A model generated the notes under the pieces. That model was not told the origin of the DNA. It did no database searches and saw nothing but the letters and a program-made list of their open reading frames with translations. Positions 37,944-46,869 of a stretch of 47,649 bases of DNA are shown piece by piece. Source of the stretch: Candidatus Saccharimonadota bacterium (GTDB lineage: Bacteria > Patescibacteriota > Saccharimonadia > Saccharimonadales > Saccharimonadaceae); the NCBI GenBank assembly GCA_030528995.1, contig JAUMXR010000001.1:1-47649 (forward strand), written 5' to 3'. Numbering within the stretch: position 1 is the first letter of the stretch; each line of letters starts with the position of its first letter. The position numbers and the translations under genes were made by a program.

Positions 37944-39171
37944 GGAGGCTTCTCGCTACTTTGATATCTTCAAAATCATGAGGGCCGTCGGCGCGGAGGA
38001 TGGTTTTTTCGTGGCCTTTGCCAAGAATGAGAACTATATCGCCTTTGTGGGCTTTATCTAGGGCTAGCTTGATGGCTTGTTTGCGGTCGAGTTCTAGGAA
38101 AAGGTCTTTGCCGAGGGTTTTGCCTTGCTTTTCGGCGCCTTTAATAAAGCCGGCAGCGATAGTCTCGGGGTCTTCGTCGCGAGAATCATCTTCGGTGATA
38201 ACAACAATATCGGAGTTCTTAGCCAAAATTTCACCACGAATGGGACGGGTGGAGGGATCACGACGCCCAGCTCCGCCGTGGACGGAAATGATTTTACCTT
38301 TATGGTTTGGGATGGAAGCAAAGACTTTTTCGAGGGCATCAGGGGCGTGGGCATAGTCCACAATTACCGTGAACGGCTGCCCTTCATCGATGATATTCAT
38401 GCGGCCTTCAACGCTGTCTAGAGATTTGATACCATCAGTAATTTGTTCCGGCGAAAGACCTAGTTTTTGACCGACAAGGGCGGCGGCAAGGGAATTGTAG
38501 ACATTAAATTCGCCGGGAATATTGGTCTCTATATTTATATCACCAAATGAATATTTTACTCCATCTACATCCATTTTGATGTTTTCCGCGCGATTTTCAC
38601 CATGCTTTATACCATAGGTGATATATTCTCGGGAGAGGGTTTTGTAATATTTAGTGGCGGGGTCGTCGGCATTTAGAATGCTGAAATTAGCTTTCTTAAA
38701 TAGTTTGCCCTTGGCGTTGCGGTAGTTGGTAAGAGTTTTATGATAGTCTAGATGATCGTGGGTAAGATTAGTAAAGACGGCGATTTCGAAAGGAATACCG
38801 AGTGTGCGATATTCGGCAAGAGCATGCGAAGTAACTTCGAGAACGAGAAATTCAATGCCTTGACTGGCGATATTTTCAATACGCTGATTAAGAGTATTGG
38901 CGTCAACGGTGGTCATGTGGCCCAGTTCAGGTTCGAGCTTGTCTACCCCGTAAGCAACCGTAGTCATGAGGCCGGTCTTGAAACCCGCATGGCGTAACAT
39001 TTGCCAAATCATAAAACAAGTTGTAGTTTTGCCGTTGGTACCGGTGACCCCAATGACTCGGATCTTTTTGGCGGGATGGTGGTGCTTACTGCTTGCTATA
39101 ACAGCCTGTGCAAGATGATAGGGAAGAACGGCGGTGTTATAGAAAGGAAGTTTTTCGAGTAATTTCTTCAT
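37912..39171 (-). CDS. murE: UDP-MurNAc-tripeptide synthetase-like Mur ligase
   Basis: 419 residues. ATP loop VTGTNGKTTT near 44, FTNLTHDHLDYHKT near 133, GEFNVYNSLAA, DSVEGRMNII, VDYAHAPDALEKVF and GKGHE at the end are MurE hallmarks. The usual N-terminal UDP-binding domain is nearly absent (first ~37 residues only). The amino-acid-choosing loop reads DDSRDEDP in place of the DNPR of diaminopimelate enzymes, so the added residue is not predicted. It is last in the ABC-murE operon, starting one base after the permease stop. Confidence 0.9.
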   Translation of the reverse strand: MKKLLEKLPFYNTAVLPYHLAQAVIASSKHHHPAKKIRVIGVTGTNGKTTTCFMIWQMLRHAGFKTGLMTTVAYGVDKLEPELGHMTTVDANTLNQRIENIASQGIEFLVLEVTSHALAEYRTLGIPFEIAVFTNLTHDHLDYHKTLTNYRNAKGKLFKKANFSILNADDPATKYYKTLSREYITYGIKHGENRAENIKMDVDGVKYSFGDINIETNIPGEFNVYNSLAAALVGQKLGLSPEQITDGIKSLDSVEGRMNIIDEGQPFTVIVDYAHAPDALEKVFASIPNHKGKIISVHGGAGRRDPSTRPIRGEILAKNSDIVVITEDDSRDEDPETIAAGFIKGAEKQGKTLGKDLFLELDRKQAIKLALDKAHKGDIVLILGKGHEKTILRADGPHDFEDIKVARSLLKARNSQSPR

Positions 39172-39172
39172 G

Positions 39173-40405
39173 TTACCTATAATGTTTTAGTGATTCGATA
39201 GAATCTTTGTTGGCGGCCTTGAGGGCAGGATAAATACCGAAGAGGATACCGATTACTAAGGTAGTGAGGAAGGTAATCGCAACGATTTGCCAACTAATGT
39301 AGGGTGTAAATGGAGTGATGGTAGACAAGAGGAAGGCTAAAACATAGCCGAGCAGGAGACCGAAGACACCGCCAAGAATAGACAAGATGAGGGCTTCAAA
39401 GAGGAATTGAATCAGGATGTTGCGAGCGGAAGCGCCGACGGCTTTTCTGATGCCGATTTCGTGAGTACGTTCAGCAACTGAAACCAACATGATATTCATA
39501 ACGCCAATACCACCAACAACGAGCGAGATGCCAGCGACAATGGCCAACATGCCAGAGACAATAGTAAATAGATTACTGGCTGGATGAGTGATTTCGTCAC
39601 CATAGGCTACGGAGAAGTTTTTGTCGCCATGCTTTTGTTCTGTGAGGGCAGTGGTAATGGCTTCTTTGGCTGGGGCTAAGCTATCAGTGTTGCTGACCTT
39701 AATATTGATTTGTTGGATCTGAGTTGAGCCGGAGATTTTGTCGAGAGAATTGATATTCATAATGAGGGCGTTATCGTAATCAATGTTATCAAAATTGATA
39801 GTTTTGTCGATTTTGTCGAGAATACCAACAATCATAAATTTCTCGCCCATAATGGTGACCATTTTACCAACAGTGCTATTGATGGTGTTAAATAATGCTA
39901 GTGAAAGTGTGTGACCAAGTACGACTGAGTTGGCTTCGTTTTCGGCGGTAAGGAAAGCACCGTATTTAATCGGGAGAGGTTCGATTTTGATGAAGTCGAT
40001 GTTAGTGCCAAGGATGGGTACAGAATCAAAGGAATTCTTCTCAGTAATAACCGTATTAGTGGCAATCGCAATTGGGGCAGCGGCGGTAACATTTTCGACC
40101 TTTTTGATGGCATCAGTATCAGTAATAGCAAGGCTGGACTTCTGGAAGGAATTGGCAGAAGTGAGCTCTTCTACAATGCCAGTAACGGAATCTTTGGTAG
40201 AACTTGGTCGAACCACCATTAAATCGGCGCCGATATCACTAATTTCGGATTGGACTAGATTAGAGATACTGCCAGTAAGTGAAAGGATCAAGATAATACT
40301 AGCGACACCAATAGCTATACCGAGACAGGTAAGAAAAGAACGCGTACGATTCTCCTTAATGGAGGTGCGTGCTAGTTTAAAATGAGTTCGTAAAAGCATT
40401 GCCAT
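39173..40405 (-). CDS. MacB/FtsX-type ABC transporter permease
   Basis: 410 residues: an N-terminal membrane helix (about 20-45), a large extracytoplasmic MacB-PCD domain (about 50-270), then three membrane helices in an FtsX domain (about 285-400) with GIGVMNIMLVSVAERTHEIGIRKAVGA. Such permeases work as mechanotransmitters that export peptides or lipoproteins or act on wall enzymes. The ATG shares a base with the ATPase stop (TAATG). Confidence 0.93.
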   Translation of the reverse strand: MAMLLRTHFKLARTSIKENRTRSFLTCLGIAIGVASIILILSLTGSISNLVQSEISDIGADLMVVRPSSTKDSVTGIVEELTSANSFQKSSLAITDTDAIKKVENVTAAAPIAIATNTVITEKNSFDSVPILGTNIDFIKIEPLPIKYGAFLTAENEANSVVLGHTLSLALFNTINSTVGKMVTIMGEKFMIVGILDKIDKTINFDNIDYDNALIMNINSLDKISGSTQIQQINIKVSNTDSLAPAKEAITTALTEQKHGDKNFSVAYGDEITHPASNLFTIVSGMLAIVAGISLVVGGIGVMNIMLVSVAERTHEIGIRKAVGASARNILIQFLFEALILSILGGVFGLLLGYVLAFLLSTITPFTPYISWQIVAITFLTTLVIGILFGIYPALKAANKDSIESLKHYR

Positions 40406-41241
40406 TATTTTTTCCTCCTGCGATGAGATTTTTTGCGTTTCTTGGATTTGCCAGTTTCTTCGTCACCAAGCGAAATAAATTCGTCTTTCTTCTTCTTGAT
40501 TTTAACAGAAATAGGTTGAGGAAGATTAGCGTCGGCTACAGTCTTTACGTCGGTATCAATCTGGCCGTCTAACATATTGATAACACGAGTAGCGTAGACA
40601 GTAAGTGCGGGGTTATGGGTGACCATGATGATGGTGTTGCCTTCCTCGTGGATGGCTTTTAGTTCTTCCATGACAATATGGGAACTGCGAGAATCCAAAT
40701 TGCCAGTGGGCTCGTCTGCCAAAATGATTTCAGGATCACCAACGATGGCACGAGCGATAGCCACGCGTTGCTGTTGACCACCGGAGAGTTGATAGGGAAG
40801 ATAGTACTCACGCTCTTCGAGATGAAATCTCTTGAGGGCACTGGAAGCTTTTTTCAAACGAGCGGTTTTAGAATAACCGGTGTAGATGAGGGGCAGGGAA
40901 ACGTTTTCGATAATTGGGAGGTCGTCGATGAGGTTGAAATTCTGGAAGATGAAGCCGATTTTCTTAGCGCGCAATCTGGCTTGGCGACGAGCGGAGATGC
41001 TAGCGACGTTTTCGCCGTTAAGATAATATTCGCCACGAGTGGCACGATCTAAGAGGCCAATAATGTCTAGTAGGGTAGTTTTGCCACAACCCGAGGGTCC
41101 CATAATCATGATAAATTCGCCACGTTTGATGGTTAAATCAAAATCTTTGAGGGCGAAGGATTCGGTATCACCATAACCATAACGCTTGGTTAAACCTTTT
41201 AATTCGATTAAAGTATTGTTTTCGCTCACCTTTTGCTCCAT
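40405..41241 (-). CDS. LolD/MacB-type ABC transporter ATPase
   Basis: 278 residues. Walker A GPSGCGKTTLLDIIG near 53, Q-loop FIFQNFNLI, signature LSGGQQQRVAIARA near 158, Walker B ILADEPTGNLD, H-loop VTHNP. A lysine-rich tail (KKRKKSHRRRKK-like) extends the C-terminus. It is the first gene of a three-gene unit with the permease and murE. No clear ribosome site; upstream lies the tRNA-Ser 3' repeat. Confidence 0.95.
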   Translation of the reverse strand: MEQKVSENNTLIELKGLTKRYGYGDTESFALKDFDLTIKRGEFIMIMGPSGCGKTTLLDIIGLLDRATRGEYYLNGENVASISARRQARLRAKKIGFIFQNFNLIDDLPIIENVSLPLIYTGYSKTARLKKASSALKRFHLEEREYYLPYQLSGGQQQRVAIARAIVGDPEIILADEPTGNLDSRSSHIVMEELKAIHEEGNTIIMVTHNPALTVYATRVINMLDGQIDTDVKTVADANLPQPISVKIKKKKDEFISLGDEETGKSKKRKKSHRRRKK

Positions 41242-41250
41242 TTTTTTAGA

Positions 41251-41462
41251 TGGCGGAAGCGAGAGGATTGAGAATCCTTAGTGCTTAAGGCCGCCAAATT
41301 ATCATTATTCTAAAAGTACGAAACTTCGTTTCTTGTGTCTTTCGTCTGTAATAATTATTAAAACAAGTCTTAATAATTATTACATCCTCAATCCACTACG
41401 AAAAAACTACGTTTTTTCGTACTTTTTCATCGAATTGTTAACTTGGCGGAAGCGAGAGGATT
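41251..41462 (-). repeat. Direct repeat of tRNA-Ser (GGA) 3' end with palindromes between
   Basis: The last 19 bases of the tRNA (41444-41462) recur exactly at 41251-41269, downstream on the minus strand. Between them are a perfect 14-bp inverted repeat GTAATAATTATTAA (41348-41361 with 41370-41383), a 10-bp hairpin ACGAAAAAAC (41398-41420), and outer arms AAAAGTACGAAA (41312-41323 with 41415-41426). The segment next to the copy can fold as CCTTA/TAAGG and GGATT/AATCC inside GGCGG/CCGCC. Confidence 0.8.
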
Positions 41463-41533
41463 CGAACCTCCGGTACAGTTGCCTATACACACGCTTTCCA
41501 AGCGTGCGCCTTAAACCACTCGGCCACACTTCC
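41444..41533 (-). tRNA. tRNA-Ser (anticodon GGA)
   Basis: Minus strand: acceptor GGAAGTG/CGCTTCC (one T-G pair), D arm GGCCGAGTGG, anticodon stem CACGC/GCGTG with loop TTGGAAA, long variable arm, T arm with TTCGAAT, discriminator G, encoded CCA. Reads UCC and UCU. TATAAA (41542-41547) ends eight bases before its 5' end. Confidence 0.95.
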
Positions 41534-41573
41534 GTCTTGTTTTTATACTAGCATGCTTCATGTGTTTTTTCAA

Positions 41574-42272
41574 CTAGTTGCGAAGATTTTGGGAGTATGT
41601 AATATAGCGATTGCGACAAAAATCAAGTAAAGATGAAATACCAAAAATAACAGCCATAAATATTATATATATTGGGAATAGAAGGTAATTGCGGCCATTA
41701 AAGGTAAGATTGTAAAAATCTGGCCAAATATGAATTATGGCAACACAGATGATATAAGGTGCTGAATAAATAATGACTGGGAGGAGTGATAGGTAACGGG
41801 CTTTTTTAGCTGTCTTTCGTTTACCCGAAAAGAAAATATAACAAAGAACCATAAGGAGAGGATTAAAGAAATGAAGATGAAACATTGGCCCAAGAAGCAT
41901 ATCGAAATATGCTTTACCCGCCATAGCACGAAGAGGAGCTAAAAAGCATACTACCATCAAGACAATTAGGGAACCGTTAGTTACTCCAAGTAGATACCAA
42001 GTTAGAAGTCCTTTTGGTAATTCTTTATTTTGCTTGAGACATTTAATGCCTATAATGGTCGATACAAGAGCGATGAGACCAAGCATAATATTACAAAGAA
42101 TCGTAAAGCTAACAACATGCATCCAATAATCAACATGTATGCCATATAAGTTGCCGTCATCTTTGCGTGAAGCCCAAGAACCGAAAACTAGAGTGACGAT
42201 AACCGAAATGACGGTAGTAATGAAAATGATAAAATTAAATAAAATAAACCATTTTCTCTTTTTTATCTCCAT
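41574..42272 (-). CDS. Multi-pass membrane protein, function unknown
   Basis: 232 residues with about six membrane helices (for example FILFNFIIFITTVISVIVTL near 8-28, ILCNIMLGLIALVSTIIGI near 60-78, WYLLGVTNGSLIVLMVVCFLA). No motif recognised. The ATG at 42272 is chosen because a TATCAT box (42279-42284) ends six bases before it and overlaps the longer frame. Confidence 0.72.
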   Translation of the reverse strand: MEIKKRKWFILFNFIIFITTVISVIVTLVFGSWASRKDDGNLYGIHVDYWMHVVSFTILCNIMLGLIALVSTIIGIKCLKQNKELPKGLLTWYLLGVTNGSLIVLMVVCFLAPLRAMAGKAYFDMLLGPMFHLHFFNPLLMVLCYIFFSGKRKTAKKARYLSLLPVIIYSAPYIICVAIIHIWPDFYNLTFNGRNYLLFPIYIIFMAVIFGISSLLDFCRNRYITYSQNLRN

Positions 42273-42273
42273 A

Positions 42274-43527
42274 CTACAATGATAACACAACTAGGTTTTC
42301 GATGTGAGGGGTATGGGGGAAGAAATTGAAGGTTTTGACGGTTTTAATCTGATACTTTGTTAGCAACAGTTTGACGTCTCGAGCTTGGGTGGCGGGGTTA
42401 CAAGAAAGATAAATGATGGTTGTGGGTGAGACTTCTAATAGTTTTTCAATTAGTTTTTTGTCGCAGCCGGCGCGGGGAGGATCGAGAATCACCGTTTGAT
42501 TATGATTAATATAATCAAGTGATTCTTCTGATTTTGCCAAGAAGCCGAAGATATTACCGTTTCGGACACGCTTCGTCGCGCCCGTCGTTACGGGGCTCCT
42601 CGCTAACTTGCTCCCCGTCGGTCGCAAAATGTCCTCAACGACAATATCCTTCGGCTTTTCAATAAGCTCAACATTCCTTGTCAGCTCACCATACGCGTAT
42701 TTATCACATTCCACCAAAGTGAGGTGGTGGTCGGAGGCGACGGAGAGGCCGATGGTGCCGACACCGGAGTAAAGATCGAGAACTTCGTCGGTCGTGATGT
42801 GCTTTTTGATTTCTTGAAGGGCCATTTCATAAACAGGGAGGTTGATTTGGAAGAATCCGTTAGGAGAATAGGAATACTGGTGGCCAAGGATTTCGTCGGT
42901 GAGATTTTGAAAAATCGGATGCGGTTTTTTATTCTCATAAAGTCCGCCGGAAATGTCTCCTTGCTGATTACATCTTAAGAGAAGAGACTGATATTTACGA
43001 GCTTCTTCGTGACGAGAATTAAGGTCATTTATAATATTCGTAGCGGCTTGAAAGATTTCGGGGTGTTCTATACTTGACTTAGTAATAGGGATTTTACGAT
43101 GAGAACCACGCTCATGAAAGGCTAACGAAATCTGGTTGGATTCGTGGTCCCAATAGAGAGCGTATTCCATCTTGTTGCGATAAAAATAGTCACGGTGGTC
43201 TGTAATTATTTCTGGTGTATTAATATGAATGTCGTGCTCACGAAATAACTCCACTACTAGTTCCTGTTTGAGTTGAAGTTCATATGGATACTCAATGATT
43301 TGCCAAGGAGAAGTAGAGAGGTAGCAGGCATCTTGAGGGGCAACGCGATGAGGGGAAGGTTGGTCAATCGTAGTAGTAATCGCTTCGATGTAATGAGATT
43401 TAGTTTTGGTGACGCGATAATCTTTAACCACTTCACCAGGCAGAGCATTCCAAAAAAAGGCTTTTTTGCCATCCTCTAATGTAGCGAGGGCTTGACCTCC
43501 CGGAACGATTTTATCTACTCTTAACAT
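42274..43527 (-). CDS. RlmD/TrmA-like uracil-C5 RNA methyltransferase
   Basis: 417 residues: N-terminal TRAM-like domain (about 1-55), a central RNA-binding part (YFYRNKMEYALYW near 115), SAM motif VLDLYSGVGTIGLSVA near 247, then ILDPPRAGCDKKLIE and the nucleophile motif YLSCNPATQARD near 380. It makes 5-methyluridine in rRNA or tRNA; target not assigned. The four-Cys Fe-S site of E. coli RlmD is not present. Residues about 290-329 come from an inverted-repeat element. TTTGCTATAAT seven bases from ATG. Confidence 0.88.
   Translation of the reverse strand: MLRVDKIVPGGQALATLEDGKKAFFWNALPGEVVKDYRVTKTKSHYIEAITTTIDQPSPHRVAPQDACYLSTSPWQIIEYPYELQLKQELVVELFREHDIHINTPEIITDHRDYFYRNKMEYALYWDHESNQISLAFHERGSHRKIPITKSSIEHPEIFQAATNIINDLNSRHEEARKYQSLLLRCNQQGDISGGLYENKKPHPIFQNLTDEILGHQYSYSPNGFFQINLPVYEMALQEIKKHITTDEVLDLYSGVGTIGLSVASDHHLTLVECDKYAYGELTRNVELIEKPKDIVVEDILRPTGSKLARSPVTTGATKRVRNGNIFGFLAKSEESLDYINHNQTVILDPPRAGCDKKLIEKLLEVSPTTIIYLSCNPATQARDVKLLLTKYQIKTVKTFNFFPHTPHIENLVVLSL
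42279..42284 (-). promoter_or_regulatory. -10 box of the 42272 gene
   Basis: TGTTATCAT on the minus strand, six bases from ATG. Confidence 0.45.
42541..42660. repeat. In-frame palindromic element 2 (in TrmA-like gene)
   Basis: An imperfect inverted repeat of about 120 bp. Left arm AGCCGAAGATATT with GTTTCGGACA (42543-42570) is mirrored by TGTCCTCAAC and AATATCCTTCGGCT (42632-42659). A small hairpin CCCGT-CGTT-ACGGG lies at 42581-42594. Core 42576-42604 matches element 1 at 26 of 29 positions but is read in a different frame. Confidence 0.75.
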
Positions 43528-43534
43528 ATTTTAT

Positions 43535-43558
43535 ATTATAGCAAAGATATGTTATAAT
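43535..43558. promoter_or_regulatory. Divergent promoters of the TrmA-like and 43580 genes
   Basis: Minus strand TATAAT at 43535-43540 (seven bases from the TrmA-like ATG) and plus strand TATAAT at 43553-43558 for the 43580 gene, only 12 bases apart; the two polymerase sites would overlap. Confidence 0.6.
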
Positions 43559-43579
43559 ATAAACAGATAAAGGTCTAAA

Positions 43580-45856
43580 ATGAGCACAGAAGAATACTTG
43601 CAAGAAAATGAGGATTTGGCATCCGAAGAAGATTTGAATGATTCTGCGGATAGTATTGATGTGGCCCGAGGTGAAGAATTTATCGCAAACGTGAGCGGTA
43701 AAAAACAAAACTTTAAGGGTAAGAAATCTGGAAAACTAAAGTCGTTAGGTGCGATGGGGTTTTTGACGGCGATAATAGTGGTGTTTGCAGTGCTCTTTAG
43801 TTCTGGGAACTTGATTCCTTCAGCTATTTCTGAAAGATTAATCGAAGAGACAGACGTACAATATGCGGACGCAGTCGTAAGCAAGGAGTTGGTCTTCCAG
43901 CAAGCTCTTTATAATGGGGAAGTACCAGAAGATACAGTGGCGATTTTAAAGAAGAGGGGTGTGATGGTTGGATATCTGGAAAATGATACTTTTGTGGAAA
44001 GTGCTAAACATAGTGGTGCTCTAAGCTTAATGATGGACGGTAAGGTAATATCGGCGGGAAATTTTGTAAATGAAGTGCAAAACAATTTACCCCTATATAA
44101 CGCTTTTAATGAGGCAACTTACTCTAGGGCAGCATATTATTTCGATGAATCCGCAGAGAAGGTGTTTAAAAGACTTGGTACCAACCGTAATAATTATACT
44201 GGTGACAACGAATATGAAGAGGTGATGAAGAATTTGATAGGTAGCGGTAGTGAAGTCGATGTAAACACTGTATCACTAGTAGAGAAAACTAGACAAAACG
44301 AAGAAACCGGTCAGACTGAAGTTTATTACGAATATGAAACAAACGGCAATAATGCGGAGTCTGGTAGTATTGCTAGTGGTTTTATAAATGCGGTGGGGAG
44401 TAAAAATACAGCTGGCTCATCTACTGAGGCGACATTGAACTCCGCTGATGCCCTTAAAGTAGCGGATACGATTTCAAAAGAACAGAGGTCTAGTTTATAT
44501 TATTTGGCTTTTATGGAAAATATCAGTAAGATGAAGGCGGGGGAGGGAAGAACTTCGGAGATTAACGAGGCGATGAATTCGATGTTTAGAAGTAGTGAGT
44601 CGGAAGTAGTGGATGTGAAGACGGGGGAGGTATTAAAAGTTAGTGGTACACCAATGGATTCACCGAGTCTGTATGCCTTACTAGCGGGGGAGAAGGTGGA
44701 TATTGAAAAGGTGAGTGGCTATTCTTCGGATAGGATTTTGAAACTAACCGAAAATCAACTCGGGGTGAATGATAGTGGCGCCGTGACTAGCGGAACGGTT
44801 ACTTCGACTTCTTCGAAAGTAAAGGGTTCAGTAGGACGTTACCTGGATAATGGGGCAGTGGGAGCTGATACCACTATGCTTGGAGTAGCGGAACCAATCG
44901 TCAAAGAATCTTTAGTAGATAATTCTTATGAAACTATTAAGGGTATAAAAGCCGGAGAGTTTTTAGTGGAAGGTGCGGTCAATGTGGGGAAAGAATTAGC
45001 AAAACAGAGTGGGGCGTCGGCTGGCGATATGGATGCGGTATTAGCTTACACTAGACTCAACAACACAGTACTTGCGATGGACGCAAAGGTAGATAGAATG
45101 AAAAGGAGTCCGTTTGATGTTACCTCTAAAAACACATTTCTTGGTTCGATTTTTTACAACATCGCGATGACAACCAGAAAACAAAGTGGGGTTTTATCTG
45201 GATTTGAGGGAGTGCTCAAAACGGTGGGTAGCGCAGTGGTTGGATTGATGCCGACAAGTTATGCTGATGCCACAGAAGGGTATTTGAGTAGCTTTGGGGA
45301 ATGTGAAACTTATGGAAAAATTGGAGCGGTTGGTTCAGCGGGCTGCGCCGAGATTGCAACTTTTGATACTTCTACACTCAATAATCCGTTTGGGGATAGT
45401 GGTTTTATGAACTTTGTGAATATGAATACCACCCTGGATGCTTCTGGTAATCGTACAATTAATACTGATTCTATATTGGCTGATTATATACTATATAATA
45501 ACGAAAGAATAACCCCAATAGGGGTGATGGATGGTGGGATATTAGATTCCGTTTCAAACAATAGTAGCACGATACCATTTATTTCGGATATTTTAGGGAT
45601 GGTTAAAAACTATTTGGGCACCTCTACCGCAGAGAGGAGGATTGCGAGTGGAGAAGCTTTTGTGAATTCTAGTTCAAATGCGGATTGGCAAACTTATAAG
45701 TATGCCCAGAGATATGTGTCACTCGCCCGGGCAACAGAGAATTTAAAACGATTCACCAAAAATAGCACTGCTTATAATAATATAACTGGTTTTGAAGGGG
45801 TGAATAATCCAGTAATAGCGTTTCTGGAGCAGTATTATAATATCGCTAGTCGATAG
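43580..45856 (+). CDS. Large membrane-anchored surface-type protein, unknown
   Basis: 758 residues. Acidic N-terminus (about 1-35), a basic patch (KKQNFKGKKSGKLK), one membrane helix (about 54-78), then a ~680-residue extracytoplasmic part that is Asn/Ser/Thr-rich with repeated helical segments and a single Cys pair (FGECETYGKIGAVGSAGCAE near 575-590). No enzyme motif. No N-terminal cleavable signal is apparent, so it is probably a type II anchored surface protein. It overlaps recF by 11 bases tail to tail. Confidence 0.72.
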   Translation: MSTEEYLQENEDLASEEDLNDSADSIDVARGEEFIANVSGKKQNFKGKKSGKLKSLGAMGFLTAIIVVFAVLFSSGNLIPSAISERLIEETDVQYADAVVSKELVFQQALYNGEVPEDTVAILKKRGVMVGYLENDTFVESAKHSGALSLMMDGKVISAGNFVNEVQNNLPLYNAFNEATYSRAAYYFDESAEKVFKRLGTNRNNYTGDNEYEEVMKNLIGSGSEVDVNTVSLVEKTRQNEETGQTEVYYEYETNGNNAESGSIASGFINAVGSKNTAGSSTEATLNSADALKVADTISKEQRSSLYYLAFMENISKMKAGEGRTSEINEAMNSMFRSSESEVVDVKTGEVLKVSGTPMDSPSLYALLAGEKVDIEKVSGYSSDRILKLTENQLGVNDSGAVTSGTVTSTSSKVKGSVGRYLDNGAVGADTTMLGVAEPIVKESLVDNSYETIKGIKAGEFLVEGAVNVGKELAKQSGASAGDMDAVLAYTRLNNTVLAMDAKVDRMKRSPFDVTSKNTFLGSIFYNIAMTTRKQSGVLSGFEGVLKTVGSAVVGLMPTSYADATEGYLSSFGECETYGKIGAVGSAGCAEIATFDTSTLNNPFGDSGFMNFVNMNTTLDASGNRTINTDSILADYILYNNERITPIGVMDGGILDSVSNNSSTIPFISDILGMVKNYLGTSTAERRIASGEAFVNSSSNADWQTYKYAQRYVSLARATENLKRFTKNSTAYNNITGFEGVNNPVIAFLEQYYNIASR

Positions 45857-46844
45857 ACTCAACACTAGTAATAATAACTTGGTTGTGCTTGAAGTTTTTA
45901 ATTAGGCTTTTGCGGCGAGTTTCATCCAATTCAGAGAAAACATCATCTAGAAGAATGATGGGTTTTTTGTGGGTTTTTTGATAGAGAAGGTTGGCCTCGA
46001 TAAATTTAAGGGCTAAAACAATAGAGCGTGTTTCACCACGAGAGGCAGAGCCGTCGGCGACTTTATGATTAAATTCGAAAATATAATCATCACGATGAAT
46101 TCCGAAACTGGTGTGACCGAGGTAAGAATCTCTTTCAAAGCTGTGTTCTAGTTTCTCTAAGTAGATAGTTTCAGATACAATATCTAGGTCAGAGTGATAA
46201 TTAATAAAGACTTCGTCTTGGTTCTCGGAAATTGAGCGATAAGTAGTAGTGAGTTGTTGATTAATTTCTTGAATAAATTTTTGACGAAGATTGTGTAAAA
46301 TAGTGCCATATTTGGCTAAAAGAATATTCCATGAGAAGAGGGCATCTTTAGAAATAAAGTCATTTTTAAGGAGTTCATTCCTTTGTTTGAGGGCTTTTTC
46401 GTATTTAGATAAACTGGTGGCATAGTTCTCATCAAATTCGGAAAAAATGTGATCAAAGTAGGTGCGGCGGCGACCAGGAGAGTGACTAATTAGATTTAAG
46501 TCGGACGGTTGAAAGAGAATAACTGGGTATTTTTGCTTTTTGGGGAGACGTTTAGACTTCTTATCTAAGATTATAAAAGTTTTAGTTTTACCATCATAAG
46601 TGACTACGGTTTGTTCGCCCGAAGCATATTCCAGTTCAATACGGTAATATTCGGTGCCACGCTTAATAATGTCGGGATCGGTGGCACGAAAGCTTTTACC
46701 TCTGGTTAAGATATAGATGGCTTCTAAAACTGAGGTTTTACCGTAGCCGTTCGCACCCAGAATAAGAGAGGTCTCATCTTGGCACTCTAAAGTATAGCTA
46801 GAGTGGTTACGAAAATTAGTGAGCTTGATGGATTTAATAATCAT
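45846..46844 (-). CDS. recF: DNA replication and repair protein RecF
   Basis: 332 residues. Start KLTNFRNHSSYTLE, Walker A GANGYGKTSVLEAI near 33, family motif FQPSDLNLISHSPGRRRTYFD, signature RGETRSIVLALK near 272 and Walker B PIILLDDVFSELDETRR near 300. An SMC-like ATPase that loads RecA at gaps with RecO/RecR. It follows dnaN by 25 bases, the classic order near oriC. A TATCAT seven bases before ATG (46852-46857) suggests it can also be read leaderless. Confidence 0.95.
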   Translation of the reverse strand: MIIKSIKLTNFRNHSSYTLECQDETSLILGANGYGKTSVLEAIYILTRGKSFRATDPDIIKRGTEYYRIELEYASGEQTVVTYDGKTKTFIILDKKSKRLPKKQKYPVILFQPSDLNLISHSPGRRRTYFDHIFSEFDENYATSLSKYEKALKQRNELLKNDFISKDALFSWNILLAKYGTILHNLRQKFIQEINQQLTTTYRSISENQDEVFINYHSDLDIVSETIYLEKLEHSFERDSYLGHTSFGIHRDDYIFEFNHKVADGSASRGETRSIVLALKFIEANLLYQKTHKKPIILLDDVFSELDETRRKSLIKNFKHNQVIITSVESID

Positions 46845-46869
46845 TATTTATATGATAATTTAGGGTTTA

